A stretch of 34,438 nt of DNA from Sulfuritalea sp. (GCF_017302275.1 NZ_JAFLDR010000041.1:1-34438), one strand, 5' to 3'. Shown: positions 10,161 to 18,038, counted from the first letter of the stretch. Notes: a model not told the origin generated them from the sequence alone. Program-made: numbers and translations.

Positions 10161-11054
10161 ATGCCCGCCGCCCTGCCCCTGCGCCACTTCCTGCTCGCGC
10201 TTGCGGTGGTGGCCGTCTGGGGCATCAATTTCGTGGTCATCAAGTTCGCGCTGGGGGCCTTGCCGCCGCTATTGATGGCGACTCTGCGCTTCGGCCTGGT
10301 GCTGCTGCCCGGCCTGTTCTTCTGCGCGCGCCCGGCGGTGCCGCTGGGCAATCTGGCGCTCTATGGCTTCCTGATCGGCTTCGGCCAGTTCGGCCTGCTC
10401 TACGTGGCGATGAACGGCCACATCTCGCCGGGCCTGGCCTCTCTGGTGATCCAGTTGCAGGTGTTCTTCACCATCGCCCTGGCGATGCGCATGTCGGGCG
10501 AGCGCGTGCGTCGCTACCAGTGGCTGGCCCTGCTGCTGGCCGCCGGCGGCATAGTCGTGATCGTGCTGCATACCGACGGCAGCACCACGCCGCTGGGCCT
10601 GCTCCTGGTGCTGCTGGCAGCGTTGGCCTGGGCCGGCGGCAACATCGCGGCGAAACAGGGCGCGCCTGCCAACATGCTGGCCTATGTGGTGTGGTCCAGC
10701 GCCTTCGCCGTGCCGCCGCTGGTCGCGCTGTCGCTCGCGGTCGAGGGTTGGGACGCGATAGCGGCGGCACTGGCCACGGCCGATGGCGCGGCTTGGGCGG
10801 CGGTGGTCTGGCAGGCCTGGGGCAATTCGCTGTTCGGCTACGCGGCCTGGGGCTGGCTGCTGGCGCGCCACCCCGCGGCGACCATCACGCCGATGGCGAT
10901 GCTGGTGCCGGTGTTCGGCATGGGCGCCTCCGCCCTGTGGCTGGACGAAGCGCTGCCGCCCTGGAAGCTCGCCGCCGCCGCGCTGGTGCTGGCGGGCCTG
11001 GCGATCAACCTGCTGTGGCCGCGGCTGCGCGCGGCGCTGGCGGCAAGGGGTTGA
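10161..11054 (+). CDS. eamA: EamA-family exporter, O-acetylserine/cysteine exporter type (297 aa)
   Basis: An inner-membrane drug/metabolite transporter with about ten membrane helices in two EamA repeats. The N-terminus (VVAVWGINFVVIKFALG, PPLLMATLRFGLV) and the middle (GHISPGLASLVIQLQVFFTI) resemble E. coli EamA (YdeD), which exports O-acetylserine and cysteine. The substrate is inferred from that resemblance only. An in-frame GTG at 10146 could add five residues; the ATG at 10161 was preferred. Bases 10481-10546 are duplicated at 1856-1921. The gene stands alone between adk (divergent) and the binding protein gene (convergent). Confidence 0.85.
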   Translation: MPAALPLRHFLLALAVVAVWGINFVVIKFALGALPPLLMATLRFGLVLLPGLFFCARPAVPLGNLALYGFLIGFGQFGLLYVAMNGHISPGLASLVIQLQVFFTIALAMRMSGERVRRYQWLALLLAAGGIVVIVLHTDGSTTPLGLLLVLLAALAWAGGNIAAKQGAPANMLAYVVWSSAFAVPPLVALSLAVEGWDAIAAALATADGAAWAAVVWQAWGNSLFGYAAWGWLLARHPAATITPMAMLVPVFGMGASALWLDEALPPWKLAAAALVLAGLAINLLWPRLRAALAARG

Positions 11055-11084
11055 GCGAGGGGATAAGGCGCGCGGCCGGTCTTC

Positions 11085-11136
11085 GACAGCCGGCGCCCCA
11101 CAGGGACTTCCTTCGGTCGCCGGCGATACGGCAGGG
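11085..11136 (+). repeat. Dispersed intergenic repeat, long form
   Basis: Copy of a repeat seen six times in the window: GCCGGCGCCCC, then AGGGACTTCCTTCGGTC, then GCCGGCGATACGG. It lies between the eamA stop and the convergent binding protein gene. The other long copy is at 21868-21920; both share AGGGACTTCCT-CGGTCGCCGGCG. Confidence 0.75.
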
Positions 11137-11168
11137 ATGGCAGCCGCCACCCCTGCCCCACCCGCCGA

Positions 11169-12317
11169 TTACGGCACGTACACCCACTTGCCGTCCTTGA
11201 TCTGGACCATGACGCGGGCGCGGTTGTCGAGGCCGATGTGGTCGCTCTTCGACATGCTGTAGACGCCGTTCGAACCGTGGACGTCCTTCGCGCCTTCGAT
11301 CGCGTCGCGCAGCGCCTTGCGGAATTCCGCGCTGCCGGGCTTGGCCGACTTCAGCGCAACCGGAATCGCCTTGTCGAGGATCTGCACCGCGTCCCACAGA
11401 TACACGGCGAACGGCGAGCGCGCGCCGGCGCCGGGCAGCGCTTCGTATTTCGCGACGAACTCGAGGCCCTGCTTTTTCGACGGATGGTCCGCCGGCAATT
11501 GATCCGCAACCAGCACCGGGCCGGATGGCAGCAGCGTGCCTTCGACGTTCTTGCCGCCCAGGCGCAGGAAGTCGTTGTTGGCGACGCCGTGCGTCTGGTA
11601 CACCTTGCCCTTGAAGCCGCGCTCGGCGAGCGCCGCCTGGGGCAGCACGGCCGGCGTGCCGAAGGAGGCGATGAACACCGTGTCTGGATTGTTCGCCAGC
11701 AGCTTGAGGATCTGGCCGGTGACGCTGGTGTCGGTGCGAGCGTAGCGTTCGTTGCCGACGATGGCGATGTTGGCGCCCTCGGCGAGCTTGCTGAAGGCTC
11801 GCCACCAGCCCTCGCCGTAGGCGTCATTGACGCCGATGAAGCCGACCCGCTTGCTGCCGTTCTTGGCCATGTGCTCGACGATCAGCGCCACCATCATGGC
11901 GTCGCTCTGCGGCGTCTTGAAGGCCCACGTTCGCTTGGCGTCGATCGGATCGACGATGGCCGCGCCGGCGGCGAGGCTGATCATCGGCGTACCGGATTCG
12001 GCGATGACGTCGAGCACGGCCAGCGAACTGGTGGTGAGCGACGGGCCGACGAGGACGTCGATGGCGTTTTCGGTGGTGAGCTTTTTCGCGTTCTTGGCGG
12101 CGGTGGTGGTGTCGGATGCGTCGTCGAGTTCGATGTAGCGCACTTTTTCACCACCCAGCGTGGTCGGCAGGACCGGCATCAGGCGCTGCTGCGGCATGCC
12201 CACCGAGGCGCCGGGACCGGTCGCCGAATAGATCACGCCGATCTTGATTTCCGCCTGCGCGGACGCGGCGAACAGGATGGAACCGGCGAACCCGGCCAAC
12301 AGTTTCCGAATCTTCAT
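11169..12317 (-). CDS. Periplasmic substrate-binding protein, branched-chain amino acid ABC type (382 aa)
   Basis: A periplasmic binding protein of the LivJ/LivK-like family. The signal peptide covers about residues 1-22, ending ASAQA before EIKIGVIYSATGPGA, the typical opening of this family. Later segments (LDVIAESGTPMISLAAG, KRVGFIGVNDAYGEGWW) also fit. These proteins bind amino acids, carboxylic or aromatic acids, urea and others. No permease or ATPase gene is in the window, so the transporter must be encoded elsewhere. Start ATG at 12317 has an AGGAG site. Upstream (12421-12442, inverted) lies the same operator-like sequence found before the ligase and mutase genes, so I infer that this protein captures the acid that feeds that pathway. 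Confidence 0.9.
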   Translation of the reverse strand: MKIRKLLAGFAGSILFAASAQAEIKIGVIYSATGPGASVGMPQQRLMPVLPTTLGGEKVRYIELDDASDTTTAAKNAKKLTTENAIDVLVGPSLTTSSLAVLDVIAESGTPMISLAAGAAIVDPIDAKRTWAFKTPQSDAMMVALIVEHMAKNGSKRVGFIGVNDAYGEGWWRAFSKLAEGANIAIVGNERYARTDTSVTGQILKLLANNPDTVFIASFGTPAVLPQAALAERGFKGKVYQTHGVANNDFLRLGGKNVEGTLLPSGPVLVADQLPADHPSKKQGLEFVAKYEALPGAGARSPFAVYLWDAVQILDKAIPVALKSAKPGSAEFRKALRDAIEGAKDVHGSNGVYSMSKSDHIGLDNRARVMVQIKDGKWVYVP

Positions 12318-12647
12318 GCGTTTCTCCTCTTGATGTGATGCGCTGACGTGGTGTTCGATGCGGCGGCAGGCCGACCATGCGAGCCGTGGTTCCGCAGCTC
12401 ACGGCGGCCGACGGTATAACAAACCGGTCGGTCGGTCAACTTATTTGAATTGCGCAGTACCGCGACTATCAATGCCACGCCACGCACAAACACGCGAATA
12501 AAGGCAGGCGTTGCCGGCCAGACCCAACGCCGTGCCACCAGCGCCGACTATTCGCAATCCGCTCGATCGGCTTTTATTCGCAGCCGGGGCCCTGTGTTAG
12601 CATTCCGGCGCTGCGCAGGGGCTGCGCATTTCGGCGATTGGGAAGAC
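12318..12647. other. Divergent control region between the binding protein and tetR genes
   Basis: It holds the minus-facing operator-like site at 12421-12442 and, closer to tetR, an inverted pair GCGAATAAA (12494-12502) and TTTATTCGC (12573-12581), with a further TATTCGC at 12549-12555. These could belong to the tetR promoter, but no good -35/-10 pair was found for tetR. No small gene was seen. Confidence 0.5.
12421..12442 (-). promoter_or_regulatory. TetR-type operator, site 1, upstream of the binding protein gene
   Basis: On the minus strand it reads AGTTGACCGACCGACCGGTT. It shares TTGACCGACCG with sites 2 and 3, followed by a core fitting CCG-RY-CGG/CCGG. A possible -10 (TATACC) lies 15 bases after the TTGACC, a short spacing. 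It is about 105 bp upstream of the binding protein start and about 205 bp from tetR, so either could be regulated. Confidence 0.7.
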
Positions 12648-13274
12648 ATGGCGCGAACAAGATCGCAGGGCTACGATTCGGTCAAGCAGGCCATCATCGA
12701 CAACGCGGCCAAGCTGTTCGCCACCAAGGGTTTCCCCAGCACGTCGATCAACGAGATCGCCGAGTCGGCCGGGCTTTCCAAGGCCGGGGTCTATCACTAC
12801 TTCGATTCGAAGAGTGAAATTCTGCGCGCGATGCTCACCGAGCACCTGGAAACGGTGACCGAGATCGTCGATACCGCGCTCAACACCTCCGAGCCGCCGC
12901 GCGCCAAGTTCCTCGCCTTCACCCGCATGCTGGTCGAAAGCTACACGCGCGCCGCCTCGCGCAACCAGCATGTGGTGCTGATGAGCGACATCGACGCGTT
13001 GCAGCCGAAGGACCGCGAGTTCGTCGTCGCCACCGAACGGCGCATCATCCGGGCCATCGAGCGCCTGCTGGAGAGCATCCACCCGCCGCTGAAGGACCAC
13101 CCCGATTTCAGCCGGCCCCTGACCATGCTCTTCTTCGGCATGATCAACTGGACCGACAACTGGTATTCGGAGAAGGGCCGGCTGGCCCCGGTCGAACTGG
13201 CTACTCTGGCGGCCGAGCTGTTCCTCAACGGGCTCGAACACACCGACTATTCCGGCATCCAGAAGCCGGCCTGA
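12648..13274 (+). CDS. TetR/AcrR-family regulator (208 aa)
   Basis: A one-component DNA-binding regulator. The N-terminal helix-turn-helix domain (about residues 10-57) has the family pattern AAKLFATKGFPSTSINEIAE followed by AGLSKAGVYHYFDSKSEIL. The C-terminal part is an all-helical ligand domain with no recognised ligand. The open frame extends upstream to 12450, but the ATG at 12648, with GGGAAG just before it, gives a normal-length TetR protein. It lies between the binding protein gene and the ligase gene, and three shared palindromic sites nearby suggest it represses these and the mutase operon. TetR proteins beside CoA-ligase genes often respond to acyl-CoA or the free acid; the ligand here is unknown. 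Confidence 0.92.
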   Translation: MARTRSQGYDSVKQAIIDNAAKLFATKGFPSTSINEIAESAGLSKAGVYHYFDSKSEILRAMLTEHLETVTEIVDTALNTSEPPRAKFLAFTRMLVESYTRAASRNQHVVLMSDIDALQPKDREFVVATERRIIRAIERLLESIHPPLKDHPDFSRPLTMLFFGMINWTDNWYSEKGRLAPVELATLAAELFLNGLEHTDYSGIQKPA

Positions 13275-13316
13275 TTTAGCGCGGCGACGACGAGCGCCGC
13301 AGAAGCCTGTTGCGTC

Positions 13317-13336
13317 GTTCCCGCAAAAGCGGGAAC
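13317..13336. repeat. Hairpin GTTCCCGC-aaaa-GCGGGAAC
   Basis: A perfect 8-bp stem with a four-base loop, 43 bp after the tetR stop, continuing into CCAGTGACT. The whole unit resembles a widespread beta/gammaproteobacterial repeat (compare neisserial dRS3, ATTCCC-N8-GGGAAT). There is no T-run, so it is not a typical terminator. A degraded copy may lie near 2109-2127. Confidence 0.6.
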
Positions 13337-13468
13337 CCAGTGACTCTCGCCGATAGAACCTCCGGATTTCCCCTTTGCGGCAATGCCGGGGCCAGGGTCG
13401 GCACTGCCGTACCGTTCCAACCACCCTCTTCCCCCACCCCAAGCTGCCGTGCCACGCCGCCAATAATT

Positions 13469-13499
13469 AGTTGACCGACCGGTCGGCCGTGTGTATTAT
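13469..13499 (+). promoter_or_regulatory. Promoter plus TetR-type operator, site 2, for the ligase gene
   Basis: TTGACC (13471-13476) and TATTAT (13494-13499) are exactly 17 bases apart, a strong sigma70 promoter. The spacer holds the perfect 12-bp palindrome CCGACCGGTCGG (13475-13486). A repressor bound here would block RNA polymerase directly. The ligase start is 75 bp downstream of the -10. Confidence 0.85.
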
Positions 13500-13573
13500 T
13501 TTCGGCAAACAGGGCGGCGCGGCTGGATGGCGCCACAGCGGACAACCAAAAACCCCGGGCCGAGGAGGAAGCA

Positions 13574-14917
13574 ATGGACAAGGCAATCCAGTTCGAACAT
13601 CCCGAGATCGAAAAGCTCGACCGGGACGGCATCGTCGCCATCCAGAAAACCAAGCTCAAGGCCCTCGGCGCGCGCCTGCAGAGTTCCCCCGAGTGGGTGC
13701 AGCATTTCAGGAAGGCCGGCATGACGCCGCGCGACCTGGGTGATTTCGACAGCCTGCACCACGCCCCGACGCTGGAAAAATCCAACCTGCGCGCGCTTTA
13801 CCCATTCCCGATGCTGACGGTCGACATGTCGCAGGTGCGGCGCTTCGTCGCCACCTCCGGCACCACCGGCCTGCCGGTGATGTTCGGCCTCACCGACAAG
13901 GACCTCAAGCAGCTGATCCCCTACCAGATGTGCCGCGTGCTGCGCGCTGCCGGCATGACTCCGGCCGACCGCGTCTACCAGGGCTACGGCTACGGCCTGT
14001 GGATCGGCGGCCTGGCCATGGACATCGGCCTCGCCGCCTTCGGCGCCACCAACTTCCCGCTCGGCCCCGGCCGCGGCGACCTGGTCACGACCTGGCTTTC
14101 CGACCACGGCTATACCGCCTGCAGCCTCTCGCCGCTGTGGCTGATGACCCTGGTGACCATGGCCAAGGCGCAGGGCATCGACCCGCGCAAGGCGTGGAAG
14201 CTGCGGGTCGGCGTCTTCGGCGGCCAGTCGATTTCCGCCGCCTTCCGCGACCAGCTCGAAGCCGAAATGCCGCCGGGATTCATGGCGCAGAACATCTACG
14301 GCACCACCGAAGCGGGCGGCCCGCTGGTCAGCATCTCCTGCCCCTACTCGCACGACGTGGACGAGATGCACCTGATCAATGAGGACACCATCATCACCGA
14401 AGTGGTCGACCCGGCGACGTTGAAGCCGGTGGCGCCGGGCGAAATCGGCGAAATCGTGATCACCACGCTGGACCGCGACGCCAGCCCGGTAGTGCGCTGG
14501 CGCACCCGCGACCTGGTGCGCCTGTCGGCCGACGCCTACTCTTGCCCCTGCGGGCGCCACGGCATGCCCAAGATCGGCCGCATCATCGGCCGCAGCGACG
14601 ACATGATCAAGGTGCGCGGCGTGATGGTGTTCCCCACCCAGGTGGAAGACATCATCGCCGCCACCGAAGGCGCGGTGAAGGAAGCCTGGCACATCTACAT
14701 CGACCAGGACGACGAGGCGATGGAACAACTCACCGTCGCCGTCGAGCGCAGCAAGGCCAGCACCATGCCCAGGGAGGACATACAGTACCGCATCGGCCAC
14801 GCGATCCACTCGCGCCTGGGCATCCGCGTCACCGTCGAATGCCACGACGAAGGCTTCCTGCCGCGCTACGAAGCCAAGGCGGTGCGCGTGCACCGGCGTG
14901 GCAAAGCCAAGGCCTGA
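13574..14917 (+). CDS. Acyl-CoA ligase of the phenylacetate-CoA ligase (PaaK-like) family (447 aa)
   Basis: An AMP-forming acid-CoA ligase: acid + ATP + CoA gives acyl-CoA + AMP + diphosphate. Motifs: TSGTTGLP at 94-101 (ATP-binding loop), YGTTEAGGP at 242-250, TRDL with Asp313, the hinge region GRSDDMIKVRG at 339-349, and a late Lys in EAKAVRV. The CPCGR motif at 324-328 and the length fit the PaaK family. The N-terminal VYENVPFYR-type segment of phenylacetate enzymes is replaced (LQSSPEWVQHF), so the acid need not be phenylacetate. Start ATG has AGGAGGAAG before it. Its promoter carries operator site 2. I infer it activates the substrate of the mutase at 16407-18501. The symbol paaK is withheld because no other paa gene is present. 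Confidence 0.9.
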   Translation: MDKAIQFEHPEIEKLDRDGIVAIQKTKLKALGARLQSSPEWVQHFRKAGMTPRDLGDFDSLHHAPTLEKSNLRALYPFPMLTVDMSQVRRFVATSGTTGLPVMFGLTDKDLKQLIPYQMCRVLRAAGMTPADRVYQGYGYGLWIGGLAMDIGLAAFGATNFPLGPGRGDLVTTWLSDHGYTACSLSPLWLMTLVTMAKAQGIDPRKAWKLRVGVFGGQSISAAFRDQLEAEMPPGFMAQNIYGTTEAGGPLVSISCPYSHDVDEMHLINEDTIITEVVDPATLKPVAPGEIGEIVITTLDRDASPVVRWRTRDLVRLSADAYSCPCGRHGMPKIGRIIGRSDDMIKVRGVMVFPTQVEDIIAATEGAVKEAWHIYIDQDDEAMEQLTVAVERSKASTMPREDIQYRIGHAIHSRLGIRVTVECHDEGFLPRYEAKAVRVHRRGKAKA

Positions 14918-14956
14918 CGTCCTGTCGAGCAGGTACCAATGCCGCGCACTTGATCG

Positions 14957-15037
14957 TTCGTGGTGATCGTGAGCCAGTCGAACGGTCGAACCACCTGACC
15001 CGCAACGAGGGTCCTTCGACAGGCTCAGGGCGAACGT
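14957..15037. repeat. Inverted pair of REP-like units
   Basis: GTCCTTCGACAGGCTCAGGG followed by CGAACG (15011-15036) is a very common bacterial intergenic REP-like sequence. An inverted, diverged partner (GTTCGTGGTGATCGTGAGCC continuing AGTCGAACG) lies at 14957-14986. The pair sits between the convergent ligase and MeaB-type genes and could fold and end transcription from either side. Confidence 0.65.
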
Positions 15038-15056
15038 GGCGACGGCGCGTCCAGTT

Positions 15057-16028
15057 TCAGGCGAACATGCGCGCCAGCAGCTCGTCGGCCACCGCGTAGG
15101 GATCGCCGCGGCGCGCCAGCACCGGCTCGATCAGCGGATCGAGCAAGGGGCTGGCTTCCGACTTCAGGCGCCGGTCGAGCTGATGGCGCAGGATCTCCGA
15201 GACCCGATGCCTGACCCGCTCCGCCATCCGCGCGCGCGCCAACTCGGGATGGGCGGCGAACGTGGCGAAGCACCTGTCGATCTGCGCGGCGAGGTCCTCG
15301 ACCCCCGCCCCGCTCGCTGCCCGGGTGCGAACCACGGGCGGATGCCAGGACCGGTTGCCATGCAGGCGCTGGCTCAGGGAGAGCATGTCCTCGAGGTAGC
15401 GCGCGGTGCGCTCGGCGTCCGGGTGGTCGCTCTTGTTCACCACGAAGATGTCGCCGATTTCGGTGATGCCGGCCTTGGCGGCCTGGATGTCGTCGCCGCC
15501 CATCGGCGTCTGCAGCAGCACCACGACCGCCGCGTGGCGCATGACGTCGGTCTCATTCTGGCCGACGCCGACCGTCTCCACCAGCACCACGTCCCAAGGC
15601 ATGGCTTCGAGCACGGTGAGCGCGTCGCCGGCCGCCCTGGCCAGGCCGCCCAGTTGTCCGCGCGAGGCCATGCTGCGGATGAAGACGCCGGGATCGCCGC
15701 TGTGGTCGCCCATGCGCAGGCGATCGCCGAGCACCGCGCCCCCGGTGAAGGGACTCGACGGATCGATCGCCAGCACCGCCACGCTACGGCCCTGTCTGCG
15801 CCAGTGGCCCACCATGCGATTGATCAGCGTGCTCTTGCCGGCGCCGGGCGGACCGGTGACGCCGATCACGCGGCCGTGGCCGCCGTGCAGGAACAGCGCG
15901 CGCAGGATGGGCGTGACGCCGTCATCGCCGCGCTCGATGCGGCTGATGAGCCGGGTGCCGGCGCGTATCTGGCCGGCGGTCACCGCCGCGACGGTGGCGG
16001 CCAGGTCGGAATCGGGTTCGGTGGTCAT
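15057..16028 (-). CDS. MeaB/ArgK-type G-protein chaperone of a B12-dependent mutase (323 aa)
   Basis: A P-loop GTPase that protects and reloads adenosylcobalamin-dependent acyl-CoA mutases. Motifs: Walker A GPPGAGKST at 59-67, the IDPSSPFTGGAVLGDRLRM segment (about 88-106), ETVGVGQNE (151-159, switch and G3 area), and NKSD at 198-201 for guanine recognition. The C-terminal helical part fits the family's dimerisation arm, and length is typical. An upstream in-frame GTG at 16073 is possible, but the ATG at 16028 gives the usual N-terminus. It is convergent with the ligase and divergent from the mutase. Unlike its neighbours it has no TTGACCGACCG site, so it may be outside the TetR regulon. Its obvious client is the mutase next door. 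Confidence 0.93.
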   Translation of the reverse strand: MTTEPDSDLAATVAAVTAGQIRAGTRLISRIERGDDGVTPILRALFLHGGHGRVIGVTGPPGAGKSTLINRMVGHWRRQGRSVAVLAIDPSSPFTGGAVLGDRLRMGDHSGDPGVFIRSMASRGQLGGLARAAGDALTVLEAMPWDVVLVETVGVGQNETDVMRHAAVVVLLQTPMGGDDIQAAKAGITEIGDIFVVNKSDHPDAERTARYLEDMLSLSQRLHGNRSWHPPVVRTRAASGAGVEDLAAQIDRCFATFAAHPELARARMAERVRHRVSEILRHQLDRRLKSEASPLLDPLIEPVLARRGDPYAVADELLARMFA

Positions 16029-16406
16029 GATGGTCGCAGGCCTCGAAGGTTCGACAAGGGCCGGGCTTAGCACCCGGTGCGAAAAGTATATCGCTTATTG
16101 CCGTCCATACGGTCGCTTTTTAGAATGGATTTTCGTCATTGTGTCCCAGGCACTTGCGGGGACGCGTCGCCACGCCATCAAGGCGTCATTGCGGCGAAAG
16201 CTGAAATGGCTTTGTGACTAGCCACTCGGCGCCTAATCTGGTCGTCGCCGGGGCAAACCATCCGTAGCCGGATCAGCACGACCACAGCGCCCGCACAAAT
16301 CAGTTGACCGACCGATCGGCTGGTTTTATACTCGCCTCACTGAGCGTTTCGTTCCCCTGCCGCATCCGCCGCAAGCGCTGGCCCTGACCCCAACCGGAGA
16401 GCACCC
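16029..16406. other. Divergent control region between the MeaB-type and mutase genes
   Basis: About 380 bp. The mutase-proximal part holds the promoter/operator at 16302-16332. An AT-richer patch at 16080-16140 has a minus-strand TATACT (16085-16090), which could be the -10 of the MeaB-type gene, though its -35 (ACCGTA) is poor. No small gene was seen. Confidence 0.5.
16302..16332 (+). promoter_or_regulatory. Promoter plus TetR-type operator, site 3, for the mutase operon
   Basis: TTGACC (16304-16309), a 17-base spacer, and TATACT (16327-16332) form a strong sigma70 promoter. The spacer starts GACCGATCGG, the same layout as at the ligase gene, with the CCGATCGG core at 16312-16319. The mutase start is 75 bases beyond the -10, the same distance as for the ligase. 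Confidence 0.85.
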
Positions 16407-18038
16407 ATGAAGCGTGAAACCGACTACGGCTACCAGATCAAGAGCGTCTATTCTCCCGAGGACATCGAAGGCTTCGACTACGACAAGGATCTCGGCAACC
16501 CGGGCAGCTTTCCCTACACCCGCGGCTACCACGCCGAGGGTTACCGCACGCGGATGTGGACCCAGCGCATGACGGCCGGCCTCGGCAGTTCCGTGCAGGC
16601 CAACGGCGTGCTCAAGAAATACCGCGAGATGGGCCAGCGCGGCGGCATGTGCGTGATCAGCGACCGCGTCTTTTCCGACTGCATCGATCCGGACCACCCC
16701 AATGCCAGGCGCGAGGCCGGCGTGCTGGGCTGGCCCGGCTGCTCGCTGCTGGAGTTCGAGGAACTGATGGACGGCATCCCCCTTACCGGCCAGTCGATCA
16801 CCCTGCTCGGCTCCTCGGCGCCGACGGTACTGCGCCTGGCCTATGTCGTTGCACTGGCCCGCAAGCGCGGCATCGACCCGAGCGAAGTGCATGGCAGCGT
16901 GATGGAATCGCCGTTCGAGAACTACTTCGGCCAGACCGACGTGCAGCCTTTCGACCTCAACCTCAAGCTCTGGCTCGACGCCTCGGAATACGTGGTGCGC
17001 AACAAGATCCGCATGCGCTCCAGCGTGATCAGCCAGCACTTCCAGGAATCCGGCGGCAACAACGCGCAGGCCATCGCGGTGGTGCTGTCGATGTACAAGG
17101 AGCTCTGCGGCAAACTGGTCAACGAGCGCGGGCTCGACTTCGACGACGCGGCGATGGTGCCCTACGAACTGGTAAGCATCGGCAGCCGTTTCTTCGAGGA
17201 GATCGCCAAGGTGCGCGCCATGCGGCGCATGTGGGCGCGCATGGCGAAAGACCACTTCAAGGCGAAGAAGGAAAAGTCCTGCCAGATGCTGATCGCGGTG
17301 CATACCTCGGGCCGCACCATGACCTACCAGCAGCCGCTCAACAACATCGCGCGCTGCGCGATCCAGACCCTGGCCGGCGCCATCGTCGGCTGCACCGCGC
17401 TGGACAACGCGACCATGGACAACGCCTACGCCGAGCCTTCCGCGCTGGCCGCGCGCATGTCGCTCAATACCCAGCACATCGTCGCGGTCGAGACCGGCGT
17501 CACCGACGTGGTCGATCCGCTGGCCGGCTCCTATTTCGTCGAGGCGCTGACCAACCAGGTCGAGGCCGAGGCCTACCGCATCCTCAAGGAGATCGACGAC
17601 CTGGGCGGCATGATCGCCGCCGTCGAAAAGGGCTACATCCAGACCATGCTGCGCGAGGAGGCGGCCAAGAAGTTCCGCGAAGTGGATACCAGGGAACGCT
17701 TGGTGGTGGGCGTGAACCACCTCGTCATCGCGCCCGAGGAGGACTTCGAAATTCCGATCCAGGAAGTGCACGAAGGCGATTCCGAGGCGATCGCCACACG
17801 CATGGAAACCTGGAAGAAAACGCGCGACATGCCGCTGGTCACCGCACGGCTGCGCCAGCTTCATGCCGACGCCGGCAAGGGCGACCGCTTCAACCTGATG
17901 CCGGCCATCGTGGAGGCTGTCGAGGCCTACGCCACGGCCGGCGAGGTGATCGGCGTGATCCGCATGGCGCGCGGCCTCAGCTACGATCCCTTCAAGGTCA
18001 TCGACTGCCCCTACGATTTCCAACTGGAAGCCGCGTGA
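16407..18038 (+). CDS. B12-dependent acyl-CoA mutase, large (catalytic) subunit, divergent type (543 aa)
   Basis: The catalytic TIM-barrel subunit of a split acyl-CoA mutase. Family landmarks: FPYTRG (35-40), RMWTQRMTAGLG (49-60), DPDHP (94-98), SQHFQESGG (209-217) with the active-site His211, TSGRTMTYQQPLNN (300-313), LNTQHIVAVETGVTDVVDPLAGSYFVE (353-379). Alignment by eye to known enzymes: the methylmalonyl-CoA carboxylate-binding Arg207 is Gln176 here, as in isobutyryl-CoA and 2-hydroxyisobutyryl-CoA mutases. Tyr89 (Phe in isobutyryl, Ile in hydroxyisobutyryl) is Thr56. The Asp117 of hydroxyisobutyryl-CoA mutase is Ile84. Tyr243 is Gln210. The usual FDLPT stretch is replaced by SDRVF. So it is neither a methylmalonyl- nor a 2-hydroxyisobutyryl-CoA mutase in strict sense; the substrate is probably a monocarboxylic acyl-CoA. 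GGAGAG precedes the ATG. The B12 domain is the next gene. Confidence 0.92.
   Translation: MKRETDYGYQIKSVYSPEDIEGFDYDKDLGNPGSFPYTRGYHAEGYRTRMWTQRMTAGLGSSVQANGVLKKYREMGQRGGMCVISDRVFSDCIDPDHPNARREAGVLGWPGCSLLEFEELMDGIPLTGQSITLLGSSAPTVLRLAYVVALARKRGIDPSEVHGSVMESPFENYFGQTDVQPFDLNLKLWLDASEYVVRNKIRMRSSVISQHFQESGGNNAQAIAVVLSMYKELCGKLVNERGLDFDDAAMVPYELVSIGSRFFEEIAKVRAMRRMWARMAKDHFKAKKEKSCQMLIAVHTSGRTMTYQQPLNNIARCAIQTLAGAIVGCTALDNATMDNAYAEPSALAARMSLNTQHIVAVETGVTDVVDPLAGSYFVEALTNQVEAEAYRILKEIDDLGGMIAAVEKGYIQTMLREEAAKKFREVDTRERLVVGVNHLVIAPEEDFEIPIQEVHEGDSEAIATRMETWKKTRDMPLVTARLRQLHADAGKGDRFNLMPAIVEAVEAYATAGEVIGVIRMARGLSYDPFKVIDCPYDFQLEAA

Larger units (their letters stand above)
13275..13573. other. Intergenic region between tetR and the ligase gene
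   Basis: About 300 bp holding a dRS3-like hairpin (13317-13336) and the promoter/operator of the ligase gene (13469-13499). No small gene was seen. Confidence 0.5.

Noticed and set aside
13317-13336. Terminator after tetR
   Set aside because: Strong hairpin but no T-run on either strand; better seen as a repeat element.
16326-18023. 565-aa open frame on the minus strand opposite the mutase
   Set aside because: Rich in His, Gly and Asp from codon shadowing, with no motif; the plus-strand mutase is certain.
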